Notes: generated by a model from the letters alone, not told the origin. A stretch of DNA of 64,000 bases from Chitinophagaceae bacterium UBA1953 (GCA_002336115.1 DDEN01000063.1:62001-126000), one strand, 5' to 3'; numbered from the stretch's first letter, positions 38,299 to 47,118 are shown. Made by a program: numbers and translations.

Positions 38299-40413
38299 AT
38301 GTATTCGCCAGCCACAACAAAAGAATTACAGCATACTACAACAGAATTACTAAAGGTCGTTCATGAACATGCAATTACAACCAGCCATCTCGGATCGCTT
38401 CGTGATGTGTTGCGTTTTCATGAATACCGTTATTATATACTGAACGATCCGCTCATCAGTGATTATGAATACGACCAGTTGTACAAAGAACTGGAAAAGC
38501 TCGAAGCGGCTGATCCTTCACTCATCACACCTAATTCGCCAACACAGCGTGTGGCAAAGGGTTTGGGAAATGATTTTAAAAAAGTACAGCATCTTGTTCC
38601 TATGCTCAGCCTTGAAAACTCTTACAATGCTGATGATTTGTACGATTGGGATCGCAAGGCAAGAGAAGCAAGTGGGCTGGATGAAATTGAGTACTGTGTT
38701 GAACCCAAATTTGATGGTGCAAGTATTTCGTTGATTTATGAAGATGATTTACTCACCCGTGGTGCAACAAGAGGCGATGGAACAGAAGGCGAAGAAATTA
38801 CCACCAACATCAGGCAAATCAAATCAATTCCTTTATCGGCTCCATTTTCAAAATACGGAATTAAACAAATTGAAATACGTGGTGAAATTTTAATGAGCAA
38901 GAAAAATTTCAAAGCATATAACGATCAGTTAGCTGAAGAAAATTTGCCACCGCTTGCTAATCCACGTAATGCCGCAAGCGGTACGTTGCGCATCAAAGAT
39001 GCGAAGGAAGTTGCACGCAGAAATCTCGAAGCATTTCTTTATCATGTAGGATTTATGTCGATGGCCGGAATTCAGAACAACGATCAACAGTCAACGGTCA
39101 ACGTTATTCATACACACAGCGATGCTTTAAAACTCATGTGGGAACTTGGTTTCCGTAGTCCTGAAAAAGAAAAGAAAGTTGTAAGAGGCATACAGGCTGT
39201 TATCGATCACATCAATGAGTTTGAAGAAAAGAGAGATAATCTTCCCTATGAAATTGATGGCATGGTGATTAAGGTAAATGATCTGCAACTACAGGATAAA
39301 ATGGGCATGACCAGTCACCACCCACGCTGGGCAATTGCATATAAATTCAAAGCAAGACAAGGCACCAGTAAACTGCGTGCAGTTGAGTACCAAGTGGGAA
39401 GAACCGGCGCAGTTACTCCTGTTGCAAAAATTGATCCGGTTGCTATTGGTGGCGTAACGGTAACAAGTATTTCATTACATAATGAAGATTTTATTGCTGA
39501 TAAAGATTTAATGATTGGCGATACGGTACTGGTTGAACGTGCCGGTGATGTAATTCCGTACATAGTTAAATCAATGGCCGAATTGCGTAACGGTGATGAA
39601 GAAAAAATTCAGTTTCCTGAATATTGTCCTATCTGCAACAGCAAACTTGAAAAACCCGAGGGGGAAGCAGTTTGGCGTTGCATGAATTATCATTGCGAAG
39701 CACAGATTGTTGAACGCATTATTCATTTTGCCAGCAAGGATGCGATGGATATTCGGGGCATGGGAGAGGCCAATGTGCGTAAGTTTTATGAACTTGGTTT
39801 CTTAAAAGAAATACCCGGTTTATACCAGTTGCCATACGATCAGATAAAAAAAACAGAGGGCTTTGGAGTAAAAAGCGTTGAGAACCTGCAAGCTGCTTTA
39901 GAAAACTCAAAAAAACAACCACTGTTTCGCTTAATCAATGCACTGGGCATTCGCTTTGTTGGTGAAGCAACTGCAAAAACACTGGCTAATTCAACAAAGC
40001 ATCTCTTAGATATAAAAGAAAAAAACTCGGAAGAACTTCAGCAATTAGAAGACATTGGCCCAAGAGTTGCAGGAAGCATTCATTCCTTCTTCAGCAATGA
40101 AGAAAATATTGAAATGCTTGGGCAGTTAGAGCAACTTGGCCTGCAGTTAAAAAACGAACAAAAAGAACAACAGCACGATGGCAACTTAACCGGCATTACG
40201 TTTTTGTTTACAGGAACATTGCCCACATTAAAACGCAGCCAGGCAGAAAAAATTGCAGAACAACAGGGAGCTACAATACTAAGTGGCGTTAGTGCAAAGC
40301 TTAATTACCTTGTTGTGGGAGAAGATGCAGGGAGTAAACTTGAAAAAGCAAAAAAAATAAGCACCATTAAAATCATCAACGAAGAAGAATTTCTGGATAT
40401 GCTGAAAAAATAA
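38299..40413 (+). CDS. ligA: NAD-dependent DNA ligase
   Basis: 704 residues from the ATG at 38299 (MYSPATTKELQ); the longer open frame runs back into the divergent amidohydrolase and is rejected. It seals nicks in replication and repair using NAD+. Domain Ia: HEYRYYILNDPLISDYEYDQ. Adenylation site Lys in VEPKFDGASIS. Zn finger: CPICNSKLEKPEGEAVWRC with MNYHCEAQ. HhH region: GFGVKSVENLQAALENSK. BRCT domain at the end: GITFLFTGTLPTLKRSQAEK. All catalytic parts are present; it is probably the essential ligase. Confidence 0.98.
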   Translation: MYSPATTKELQHTTTELLKVVHEHAITTSHLGSLRDVLRFHEYRYYILNDPLISDYEYDQLYKELEKLEAADPSLITPNSPTQRVAKGLGNDFKKVQHLVPMLSLENSYNADDLYDWDRKAREASGLDEIEYCVEPKFDGASISLIYEDDLLTRGATRGDGTEGEEITTNIRQIKSIPLSAPFSKYGIKQIEIRGEILMSKKNFKAYNDQLAEENLPPLANPRNAASGTLRIKDAKEVARRNLEAFLYHVGFMSMAGIQNNDQQSTVNVIHTHSDALKLMWELGFRSPEKEKKVVRGIQAVIDHINEFEEKRDNLPYEIDGMVIKVNDLQLQDKMGMTSHHPRWAIAYKFKARQGTSKLRAVEYQVGRTGAVTPVAKIDPVAIGGVTVTSISLHNEDFIADKDLMIGDTVLVERAGDVIPYIVKSMAELRNGDEEKIQFPEYCPICNSKLEKPEGEAVWRCMNYHCEAQIVERIIHFASKDAMDIRGMGEANVRKFYELGFLKEIPGLYQLPYDQIKKTEGFGVKSVENLQAALENSKKQPLFRLINALGIRFVGEATAKTLANSTKHLLDIKEKNSEELQQLEDIGPRVAGSIHSFFSNEENIEMLGQLEQLGLQLKNEQKEQQHDGNLTGITFLFTGTLPTLKRSQAEKIAEQQGATILSGVSAKLNYLVVGEDAGSKLEKAKKISTIKIINEEEFLDMLKK

Positions 40414-40480
40414 TATGAACAACTACTTGCAGGTACGGGGTTTGCTGTTGTATATTTAATACCTCCAATCAATTTATTGT

Positions 40481-41053
40481 ATGATAAAGAAATTCTCTGG
40501 CGAACAATGGAAACAATTGCAATTTGCCGGATGGAAACAATTGCGAAAGAAATACGCCGTTTCAAATTTTGGACGATGTGCCAGCTATTCTTCTGATATA
40601 ACAGAAGACGGTAAACTGCTGAACGGTTCTATCACAACAGGGTACCGAACACTAAACCTTCACCGGGCAGAAAATAAAGGAACTATTTATCTGCATCGTG
40701 AAATAGCAAAACTGTTTAGCAAAAAACCTTCGCAAAGGTGTAAATATGTTATACATCTGAATCATAATAAAACCGACAATAAAATTTCGAATTTAAAATG
40801 GGCTACCCTGGAAGAAATGTCGGCACACCAGCAAAAAAGCCCGCAAAAAATTGCGTATAAAAAACTACAGAAAGAACGTAGTGCAACACAAAAAGGATTA
40901 AAGCTTTCACCGGCACAGGTTAAAACAATCAAGAAAGTTATTCACGATCCAAACCGTAGTATTACCTATAAACAACTGGCAAAAAAATATGGCGTAAGTG
41001 AAATGACTTTATACCGCATAAGAAGTGGCGAAAACTGGGGTGGAGTTGAATGA
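40481..41053 (+). CDS. NUMOD4/HNH endonuclease-like protein with C-terminal HTH
   Basis: 190 residues. The N terminus resembles NUMOD4 (KYAVSNFGRCASY), followed by an HNH_3-type segment with a candidate His-Asn motif (YVIHLNHNKTDNKISNLKWA). A DNA-binding HTH forms the end (ITYKQLAKKYGVSEMTLYRI). This is the architecture of free-standing homing endonucleases and related phage HNH proteins. No intron, intein or flanking repeats are visible. It starts 67 nt after ligA. Nuclease activity is inferred from motifs; domestication as a DNA-binding protein is equally possible. Confidence 0.8.
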   Translation: MIKKFSGEQWKQLQFAGWKQLRKKYAVSNFGRCASYSSDITEDGKLLNGSITTGYRTLNLHRAENKGTIYLHREIAKLFSKKPSQRCKYVIHLNHNKTDNKISNLKWATLEEMSAHQQKSPQKIAYKKLQKERSATQKGLKLSPAQVKTIKKVIHDPNRSITYKQLAKKYGVSEMTLYRIRSGENWGGVE

Positions 41054-41153
41054 TCGGTTATAAGCAATAAGTATTAAGTGGCAAGTTGAGTTGCGGATTA
41101 AGCTGCTCAACTTTTTTTATCTTTAATCTTTATCAAAAATTATCTCTGTTATA

Positions 41154-41825
41154 ATGCTTCAATCTTCAACTATCAGGTTCTTAAAAGATTTAAAGAAAAA
41201 CAACAACAAACCATGGTTTGATGCCAACCGAAAAGTTTATGAGACAGCGAAAGCCGATTTCGCAGCTTTTATTGAAGCCATCATTGAAAAACACGGAAAG
41301 AAAGATCCGCAGATTGCTCATCTTAAAGCAAAAGATTGTTTGTTCCGCATAAACAGGGATGTACGTTTTTCAAAAGACAAATCGCCTTACAAAACAAACT
41401 TTGGAGCAAGCATTAATAAAGGAGGAAAGAAAGCGATGAGCAGTGCCGGTTATTATTTTCATCTTGAACCCGGTGAATGTTTTACAGGTGGAGGATTGTA
41501 CATGGCTATGCCTGACGAGTTAAAAAAAGTGCGACAGGAAATTGATTATAACTGGAAAGAGTTTCATAAAATCATCAACAGCAAATCGTTCAAATCTGTT
41601 TATGGCGATTTATATACCGGCGAAGACATGAAACTTACCCGTCCGCCAAAAGGTTATGAAGCTGATAATCCTGCTATTGAATATATTAAACTTAAAAGCT
41701 GGATTGGTATGCAAAATATCAGCGATGCTGATCTCACCTCAAAAGACCTTCTAAAAAAAGTAGTACATTCATTTGAAGTGCTGCAACCATTGATTGAGTT
41801 TTTGAATGAGGGATTAACTGTTTAA
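41154..41825 (+). CDS. DUF2461 family protein
   Basis: 223 residues, cytoplasmic. Clear DUF2461 features: TIRFLKDLKKNNNKPWFDAN at the start, CLFRINRDVRFSKDKSPYKT, then GYYFHLEPGECFTGGGLYMA and VRQEIDYNWKEF. The family occurs widely in bacteria and has no established function. It is followed by a bidirectional terminator shared with the convergent asd gene. Confidence 0.92.
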   Translation: MLQSSTIRFLKDLKKNNNKPWFDANRKVYETAKADFAAFIEAIIEKHGKKDPQIAHLKAKDCLFRINRDVRFSKDKSPYKTNFGASINKGGKKAMSSAGYYFHLEPGECFTGGGLYMAMPDELKKVRQEIDYNWKEFHKIINSKSFKSVYGDLYTGEDMKLTRPPKGYEADNPAIEYIKLKSWIGMQNISDADLTSKDLLKKVVHSFEVLQPLIEFLNEGLTV

Positions 41826-41850
41826 AATCTGTCAAAGTATTTATTAAATG

Positions 41851-41880
41851 AAAGGGACGATGATGAACCATCGTCCCTTT
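41851..41880. terminator. Bidirectional terminator between DUF2461 gene and asd
   Basis: AAAGGGACGATG pairs perfectly with CATCGTCCCTTT around a 6-nt loop, placed between two convergent stops. Confidence 0.92.
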
Positions 41881-41898
41881 ATAATTTTTACAATCACC

Positions 41899-42906
41899 TT
41901 ACAACAATCCTTTCCCCAACAGGTATTCTGCAATCTGCACAGCATTTGTTGCAGCGCCTTTACGCAGGTTATCGCTCACTACCCACAGGTTAAGGGTGTT
42001 TGGTTGTGATTCATCTCTGCGGATACGGCCTACGAATACCTCATCTTTTTCGTGTGCATCCATTGGCATTGGGTATTGCTGTGCTGCATCATCATTCACA
42101 ACAATAACACCTGGAGCATTACTCAGCAGGCCCTTCACTTCGTTGAGATCAAAGTCGTTTGCAAATTCAATATTCACACTTTCACTATGTCCGCCCATTA
42201 CAGGAATACGTACAGTAGTTGCAGTTACACGAATACTATCATCACCCATAATCTTGTTGGTTTCTTTCACCATTTTCATTTCTTCTTTGGTGTAACCGTT
42301 TTCAAGAAACACATCAATTTGCGGAATTACATTCAGATCAATTGGATATTTATATGCCATCGGGTATTCTTCTGTACTTCCGGCAACAGATTTTGCACGC
42401 TCGCCCATTAATTGATCAACTGCTTTTTTACCTGTACCTGTTACACTTTGGTAGGTTGAAACAACCACCCTTTTAATCTGGTATTTTTTATGTAAAGGTT
42501 GTAATGCCACCACCATCTGAATAGTAGAACAGTTGGGGTTTGCAATAATTTTATCATCAGCAGTAAGTACATCCGCATTTACTTCAGGCACTACTAATTT
42601 TTTTGTGTCGTCCATGCGCCAGGCGCTTGAGTTATCAATCACTGTAATACCTGCTTCAGCAAACTTTGGAGCCCATTCCAACGAGGTGCCGCCACCGGCT
42701 GAAAATAAAGCAACAGCAGGTTTGGCAGCAATACCATCAGTCATGCTTACCACCTTGTATTTCTTTCCCTTAAACTCCACTTCTTTGCCAACTGATTTTT
42801 CGCTTGCAACGGGAACGATTTCTGTAACGGGAAAATTCCTTTCTGCTAATACCTGTAACATTTTGGTTCCTACAAGACCTGTAGCGCCAACTACTGCAAC
42901 TTTCAT
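41899..42906 (-). CDS. asd: Aspartate-semialdehyde dehydrogenase
   Basis: 335 residues. Reduces aspartyl phosphate to aspartate semialdehyde, the branch point towards lysine/diaminopimelate, threonine, methionine and isoleucine. The NADP-binding motif is VVGATGLVGTKML (5-17) and the catalytic Cys126 is in NPNCSTIQM. The substrate region includes VSTYQSVTGTGKKAVDQL, and the active-site His is in PVMGGHSESVN. Gene stands alone on the minus strand. Its 5' region holds a promoter, a Lys/Thr-rich mini-ORF, a terminator and a palindrome, which suggests regulation by attenuation. Confidence 0.97.
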   Translation of the reverse strand: MKVAVVGATGLVGTKMLQVLAERNFPVTEIVPVASEKSVGKEVEFKGKKYKVVSMTDGIAAKPAVALFSAGGGTSLEWAPKFAEAGITVIDNSSAWRMDDTKKLVVPEVNADVLTADDKIIANPNCSTIQMVVALQPLHKKYQIKRVVVSTYQSVTGTGKKAVDQLMGERAKSVAGSTEEYPMAYKYPIDLNVIPQIDVFLENGYTKEEMKMVKETNKIMGDDSIRVTATTVRIPVMGGHSESVNIEFANDFDLNEVKGLLSNAPGVIVVNDDAAQQYPMPMDAHEKDEVFVGRIRRDESQPNTLNLWVVSDNLRKGAATNAVQIAEYLLGKGLL

Positions 42907-42917
42907 TTTGTTTGTTT

Positions 42918-42992
42918 CCTGTCAGACACCCTCGTCGGACAGATTTGTTTTTTATTGATTAATATTTCCGTCCGACGAGGGTGTCTGACGGG
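42918..42992. repeat. Large palindrome of REP-like halves
   Basis: GTCAGACACCCTCGTCGGAC (42921-42940) is repeated as its exact complement at 42970-42989, and pairing extends about 3 bp further outward. Each half is itself an imperfect palindrome of the form GTCnGAC, 6 nt, GTCnGAC. The arms are GC-rich compared with the surrounding sequence, and the 29-nt spacer is AT-rich. It lies 12 nt upstream of the asd start. It looks like two REP-type units in opposite orientation. Confidence 0.8.
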
Positions 42993-43003
42993 GTTAAAAA
43001 ATA

Positions 43004-43027
43004 AGGCCTTCCATTTCGGGAAGGCCT
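43004..43027 (-). terminator. Intrinsic terminator in the asd leader
   Basis: Minus strand: AGGCCTTCC pairs with GGAAGGCCT around a 6-nt loop (CGAAAT), followed by TATTTTTT. It sits 29 nt after the mini-ORF stop and about 100 nt before asd, so it would stop transcription before asd unless overridden. Confidence 0.85.
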
Positions 43028-43056
43028 GTTATTATGTTTATACCAAACGTACAACG

Positions 43057-43113
43057 TTACCTTCCCTTCAGGAACTGTTTCTTAGTGCGTTTTGTATGTT
43101 TCTTTATCATCAT
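43057..43113 (-). CDS. Putative 18-residue leader peptide of asd
   Basis: An ORF of 18 codons plus TAA, sequence MMIKKHTKRTKKQFLKGR. Eleven of 18 residues (6 Lys, 2 Thr, 2 Met, 1 Ile) are products of the aspartate pathway that asd serves. It begins 6 nt after a consensus-like promoter and ends 29 nt before an intrinsic terminator. Its last codons carry GGGAAGG, which can pair with CCTTCCC in the 5' arm of the terminator. These features are those of an attenuator leader. Alternative: a tiny basic protein gene with its own terminator. Confidence 0.55.
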   Translation of the reverse strand: MMIKKHTKRTKKQFLKGR

Positions 43114-43119
43114 CGGGTG

Positions 43120-43151
43120 CAAAAGTAGGGCTCAGCAGGGGTTTAGCCAAA
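43120..43151 (-). promoter_or_regulatory. Promoter of the asd leader
   Basis: Minus strand: TTTG (43151-43148), 20 nt, TACTTTTG (43127-43120), an exact fit to the Bacteroidota housekeeping promoter. The start of transcription would fall within a few nt of the leader ATG at 43113, giving an almost leaderless message. Confidence 0.75.
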
Positions 43152-43213
43152 TTGTATAGAAAAAAATTTCAACAATATTTAGTGAACAGTTTTAATAATA
43201 TTATTTTTAAAAC

Positions 43214-44932
43214 ATGCTTTTAAAAACACTTATTACAACAATTGTTTGTTTTTGCTTATTTACAAGCACCCTTTCTTCACAAAACAGGTACGATGTGCTG
43301 ATAACAGAAATAATGAGCGATCCTTCGCCACAAATAGGCTTACCAAACTACGAATGGATTGAGATAAGAAACACATCTTCTTCGCCCATTAATATTCAAA
43401 ACTGGCGTGTAGGAGATGCCAGCAGTGTAAGCGGCGTACTTCCTAATTTCTTATTACAGCCAGATAGCATTGCGATTATCTGCGGCACATCGGCATTGAG
43501 CTATATGCAGCCATTTGGGAGAACATTTGCAGTAACCAGCTTTCCTTCTTTAGATAATGATGGCGATATAATTTTTCTGCGCAGCAACACAGGCGCAACC
43601 ATTCATGCAGTTGAATACAGCAAAACATGGTTCAACAATGCTGTAAAAAGTGACGGCGGCTGGACGCTTGAAATGATTGATATAAAAAACCCGTGCAGTG
43701 GCAGCAGTAACTGGAAAGCAAGTATTGATGTAAAAGGAGGTACCCCCGGAAAAAATAATTCTGTTAATGATACGAATAAAGATGTAACACTTCCTGTTTT
43801 ACTTCGTGCATTTGCTGCCGATAGTGTTACTGTGCTTTTAAGTTTTGAAGAACCACTTGATAGCCTGAGTGCTGCTACTGCTGCCAATTATTCTATCAGC
43901 GATGGGCTTGGGCAAGCATCATCGGCAATTTGCATTGCACCACTGTTTAATTCTGTACAGCTTAAGTTCTCAACCGCTTTGCAACGAAACAAGGTCTATA
44001 CAGTTACCGTAACCGGAGTTAAAGATTGCGCCGCAAATACAATTGGCGCATTTAATACAGGAAAGTTTGGGTTAAGTATTCTGGCTGATAGTAACGATAT
44101 TGTAATAAATGAGCTATTGTTTAATCCAAAAACCGATGGCACAGATTATGTTGAACTGTACAACCGAAGCAGTAAAATCGCCAACCTGAAAGATTTGTTT
44201 ATTGCAAACAGGAACAGCACCGGTATTATTAGTAATTTAAAACAAATCAGCTCCTCAAATATTGCTTTTTTCCCGGGAGAATATTTGGTGTTGAGCGAAG
44301 ATGACCAGGTAGTAAAACGCCAGTACACAGCTAAAAATCTTTCTGCATTTATTAATATTTCCAGCATGCCTTCATTCCCCGACGATAAAGGAAATGTTGT
44401 ACTGGTAAATTTAACCGGCGCTGTTGTGGATGAGCTGGTATATGATGAGAACTGGCATTTTGCTTTGATTACAAATGCTGAAGGAATTTCGTTAGAACGA
44501 ATTGATCCCAATGCCAGAACACAAAATAAAGACAACTGGCACAGCGCTTCAAAAGATGCCGGTTACGGAACACCGTCATATCAAAACTCTCAATTCAGAA
44601 TTGACCTGCAGGTTAAAGGCGATGTATCTGTTCTCCCCGAAGTATTTTCACCCGACAACGACGGAACAGACGACTTTTTAACCATTTCATACCGATTTCC
44701 ACAAACAGGTTATACAATGAATATTACAGTGTTCGACGCAGCAGGCAGAGCTGTAAAATCGTTACAGCGAAATGCGGTTTGCAGTCAAACAGGAATTTTC
44801 AGATGGGATGGGTTGAATGATAAATTTCAGCAATTACCTGTTGGCCCTTATGTTATATTTACAGAAGTTTTTAACCTTAGCGGAAAAATAAAACGTTTCA
44901 AAAACCAGGTGGTTCTTGCCCGACGTTTCTGA
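43214..44932 (+). CDS. Secreted lamin-tail-domain protein with gliding-type C terminus
   Basis: 572 residues, signal peptide up to about residue 22 (CFCLFTSTLSSQ). Two lamin-tail (LTD) domains are recognisable: YDVLITEIMSDPSP with NYEWIEIRNTSSSPINIQNW, and NDIVINELLFNPKTDGTDYV with ELYNRSSKIANLKDLFIANR. An Ig-like domain lies between them (VTLPVLLRAFAADSVTVLLS). The C terminus (VFSPDNDGTDDFLTISYRFP, GIFRWDGLND) resembles T9SS type B or FlgD-like tails. Probably exported to the cell surface; function unknown. Confidence 0.85.
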   Translation: MLLKTLITTIVCFCLFTSTLSSQNRYDVLITEIMSDPSPQIGLPNYEWIEIRNTSSSPINIQNWRVGDASSVSGVLPNFLLQPDSIAIICGTSALSYMQPFGRTFAVTSFPSLDNDGDIIFLRSNTGATIHAVEYSKTWFNNAVKSDGGWTLEMIDIKNPCSGSSNWKASIDVKGGTPGKNNSVNDTNKDVTLPVLLRAFAADSVTVLLSFEEPLDSLSAATAANYSISDGLGQASSAICIAPLFNSVQLKFSTALQRNKVYTVTVTGVKDCAANTIGAFNTGKFGLSILADSNDIVINELLFNPKTDGTDYVELYNRSSKIANLKDLFIANRNSTGIISNLKQISSSNIAFFPGEYLVLSEDDQVVKRQYTAKNLSAFINISSMPSFPDDKGNVVLVNLTGAVVDELVYDENWHFALITNAEGISLERIDPNARTQNKDNWHSASKDAGYGTPSYQNSQFRIDLQVKGDVSVLPEVFSPDNDGTDDFLTISYRFPQTGYTMNITVFDAAGRAVKSLQRNAVCSQTGIFRWDGLNDKFQQLPVGPYVIFTEVFNLSGKIKRFKNQVVLARRF

Positions 44933-45047
44933 TTAAATTTGATAACGATCATTCTGCTTTTGACGAAAATCATACAGCAAATAATTTCCCGAACAATCAG
45001 TTGCCGTAACTTGGCATTGAAAAACGTGTGTTTGCATATATCAAGAA

Positions 45048-46091
45048 ATGATCAGTAAGAAAAAAATAATTTATCCTGTTAACGCATCGCTGCATAAATA
45101 CCTGCAGCAATACCAACGTGAAAAAAAACTACCCGTTTCATACGAACAACTCAAATACTTTCTTGAAACAATTCCGGTAATTGACGGCAGAGGAAAAGAC
45201 ACTTTGTGGGAAAGTGTAATTTACCCGCAGGCACAGATTGAAGAAATACACAATTCACTGAAACAGATTTACGCCATGCTGAAAGCAGGTGGCGATATTA
45301 ATGCCCAGCGGCATTTGTATATTGAACGTATTGATTTCTGCACTTTTGGAAACACACATCCATTCCGCATAAGAATTGTAAACAGTTACAATGATGTACA
45401 TGATTATTTCTACATTAAAGTACCGGATGCTTCCCGTGTTTATGGATTAGAACTGGAACATTTGCTTTCGCCCAACCAGTTAAACTATATTGTTGATGAA
45501 AATACATTGGTTGAGGAACACATTCCCGGCATACCGGGAGATGTTTTTTTACCCATGTATTCCGGCCGGCCAGAGTTTAATATTAAACGTATAGGTAAAG
45601 AGTTTGTAAAATTCAACGAACGCTGTTTTGTGCGTTTGCTGGGCGATATGCGTGCTTATAATTTTGTGTTTGACATTACACCTGATTTCGACGACTGCCA
45701 GTTCCGGATCCGTGCCATTGATTTTGACCAGCAGTTTTATGAAGGCTCATTAAAAATATATCTGCCCCAGTATTTCAAAGAAAACTTTCCTTACGTAGAA
45801 ATGGCTTTGAAAAATTTCAACAAAGATGTAATTGAACAATACCAGCAGGAAGAAAGGGCTCTGGTTGCAAGAAGAATTAAAGAACAACGTTACCGCCTGC
45901 GTGATTTACGGGATGTGGTTGTAGAAGACGAAGTAAGCACACCTGAAAAAGTAAAACAGTTAGGTCTTGAACTTTCGGCTCATTACGAAGATGCTTCATT
46001 TGAAAAATGCAGAAATATGGGCGAAATAATTGACAGAAGCCTCAAGCGCCTGCTCGTTACAACCAGGCTAAGAAATCCGTTGTATTTCTGA
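45048..46091 (+). CDS. Hypothetical protein with a protein-kinase-like motif series
   Basis: 347 residues, no signal peptide. In order I see: a possible beta3 Lys in DYFYIKVPDA (Lys124), an alphaC-like Glu in GLELEHLL (135 or 137), a hinge-like LVEEHIPGIPGD (154-165), a catalytic-loop-like GDMRAYNFVF (Asp200, Asn205, the same D-x4-N spacing as in kinases), and a DFG-equivalent AIDFD (Asp225). Taken together this suggests a kinase-like fold. The C-terminal 100 residues are charged and helical. No standard family is recognised. It stands alone, with no evident operon partner. Confidence 0.7.
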   Translation: MISKKKIIYPVNASLHKYLQQYQREKKLPVSYEQLKYFLETIPVIDGRGKDTLWESVIYPQAQIEEIHNSLKQIYAMLKAGGDINAQRHLYIERIDFCTFGNTHPFRIRIVNSYNDVHDYFYIKVPDASRVYGLELEHLLSPNQLNYIVDENTLVEEHIPGIPGDVFLPMYSGRPEFNIKRIGKEFVKFNERCFVRLLGDMRAYNFVFDITPDFDDCQFRIRAIDFDQQFYEGSLKIYLPQYFKENFPYVEMALKNFNKDVIEQYQQEERALVARRIKEQRYRLRDLRDVVVEDEVSTPEKVKQLGLELSAHYEDASFEKCRNMGEIIDRSLKRLLVTTRLRNPLYF

Positions 46092-46171
46092 AAAAACATA
46101 CAGAGCTTTGAATAAGATAAGCTCTTGCAAGGGAAAACTATTATCTTTTACGTTCCGTATTGAATAGCTGA

Positions 46172-47095
46172 TTAAACCAGTTCAATATCAAAGTTCACCA
46201 GTTGTACAAACTGCTGAATGCGTGCATCAATATCAGCTTTGGTAATTTCTTTCAGCCGTTGCGTACCGAATTTTTCAACACTGAAACTCGCCATTGCACT
46301 TCCAACAATAATGGCTGTTTTCATATTTTCAAAACTGATGTCTTTTGTTTTGGCAATATGTCCAACAAAACCACCGGCAAAAGTATCGCCTGCTCCAGTT
46401 GGGTCAAACACTTCTTCTAAAGGTAGCGCCGGGGCAAAAAACACTTTATCATCATTAAACAGCAAAGCGCCATGCTCACCCTTTTTAATAATCAGGAATT
46501 TAGGGCCCATACCCAAAATAACTTTGGCAGCTTTTACCAATGAAAACTGCCCGCTCAGCTCACGGGCTTCACTGTCATTTACCAGCAATACATCCACTTT
46601 CTTCAGCACAGATTCAAGCTCAGGCATAGCCGTTTCCATCCAGAAATTCATGGTGTCGAGCACAACAAGTTTAGGCTTATTCTTTAACTGATCAATCACT
46701 GTATTCTGAACAGCAGGAGAAAGATTACCCAGCATCAGTATTTCACAATCCTGGTAACTATCGGGTATAACCGGGTTAAAAGACCCCAGAACATTCAGTT
46801 GTGTTTCAAGCGTATCTCTTGTGTTCATGTCAAGATGATACTTTCCACTCCAGAAAAAAGATTTTTCATTTTCTTTTATTTCAACTCCATCAACCACAAC
46901 ACCTCTTGCTTCAAGCATCTGCAACTCATCCTTTGGAAAGTCGCCGCCAACAACTGAAACCTGTTTAATTGGCTGCGTAAAGTTTGAAGCACTCCATGCA
47001 ATATAAGTCGCCGCACCTCCAATAATCTTATCGCTTTTTCCAAAAGGGGTTTCAATTGCATCAAACGCCATTGAACCAACTACAACTAATGACAT
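46172..47095 (-). CDS. PfkB-family carbohydrate or nucleoside kinase
   Basis: 307 residues from the ATG at 47095 (MSLVVVGSMAFDAIETPFGK). The longer frame would start upstream of the promoter and is rejected. Ribokinase-like: GGAATYIAWSAS near the N terminus, LVNDSEARELSG, and the PfkB signature DPTGAGDTFAGGFVGH with its catalytic Asp. Phosphorylates a sugar or nucleoside hydroxyl with ATP; the substrate cannot be read from the sequence. A -7 element lies 24 nt upstream. Confidence 0.9.
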   Translation of the reverse strand: MSLVVVGSMAFDAIETPFGKSDKIIGGAATYIAWSASNFTQPIKQVSVVGGDFPKDELQMLEARGVVVDGVEIKENEKSFFWSGKYHLDMNTRDTLETQLNVLGSFNPVIPDSYQDCEILMLGNLSPAVQNTVIDQLKNKPKLVVLDTMNFWMETAMPELESVLKKVDVLLVNDSEARELSGQFSLVKAAKVILGMGPKFLIIKKGEHGALLFNDDKVFFAPALPLEEVFDPTGAGDTFAGGFVGHIAKTKDISFENMKTAIIVGSAMASFSVEKFGTQRLKEITKADIDARIQQFVQLVNFDIELV

Positions 47096-47118
47096 AACTG
47101 TTATTTTTTTGAACCGGG

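Noticed and set aside
40481..41053. Group I intron or intein hosting the HNH gene
   Set aside because: ligA is intact and uninterrupted and no intron-like structure flanks the gene.
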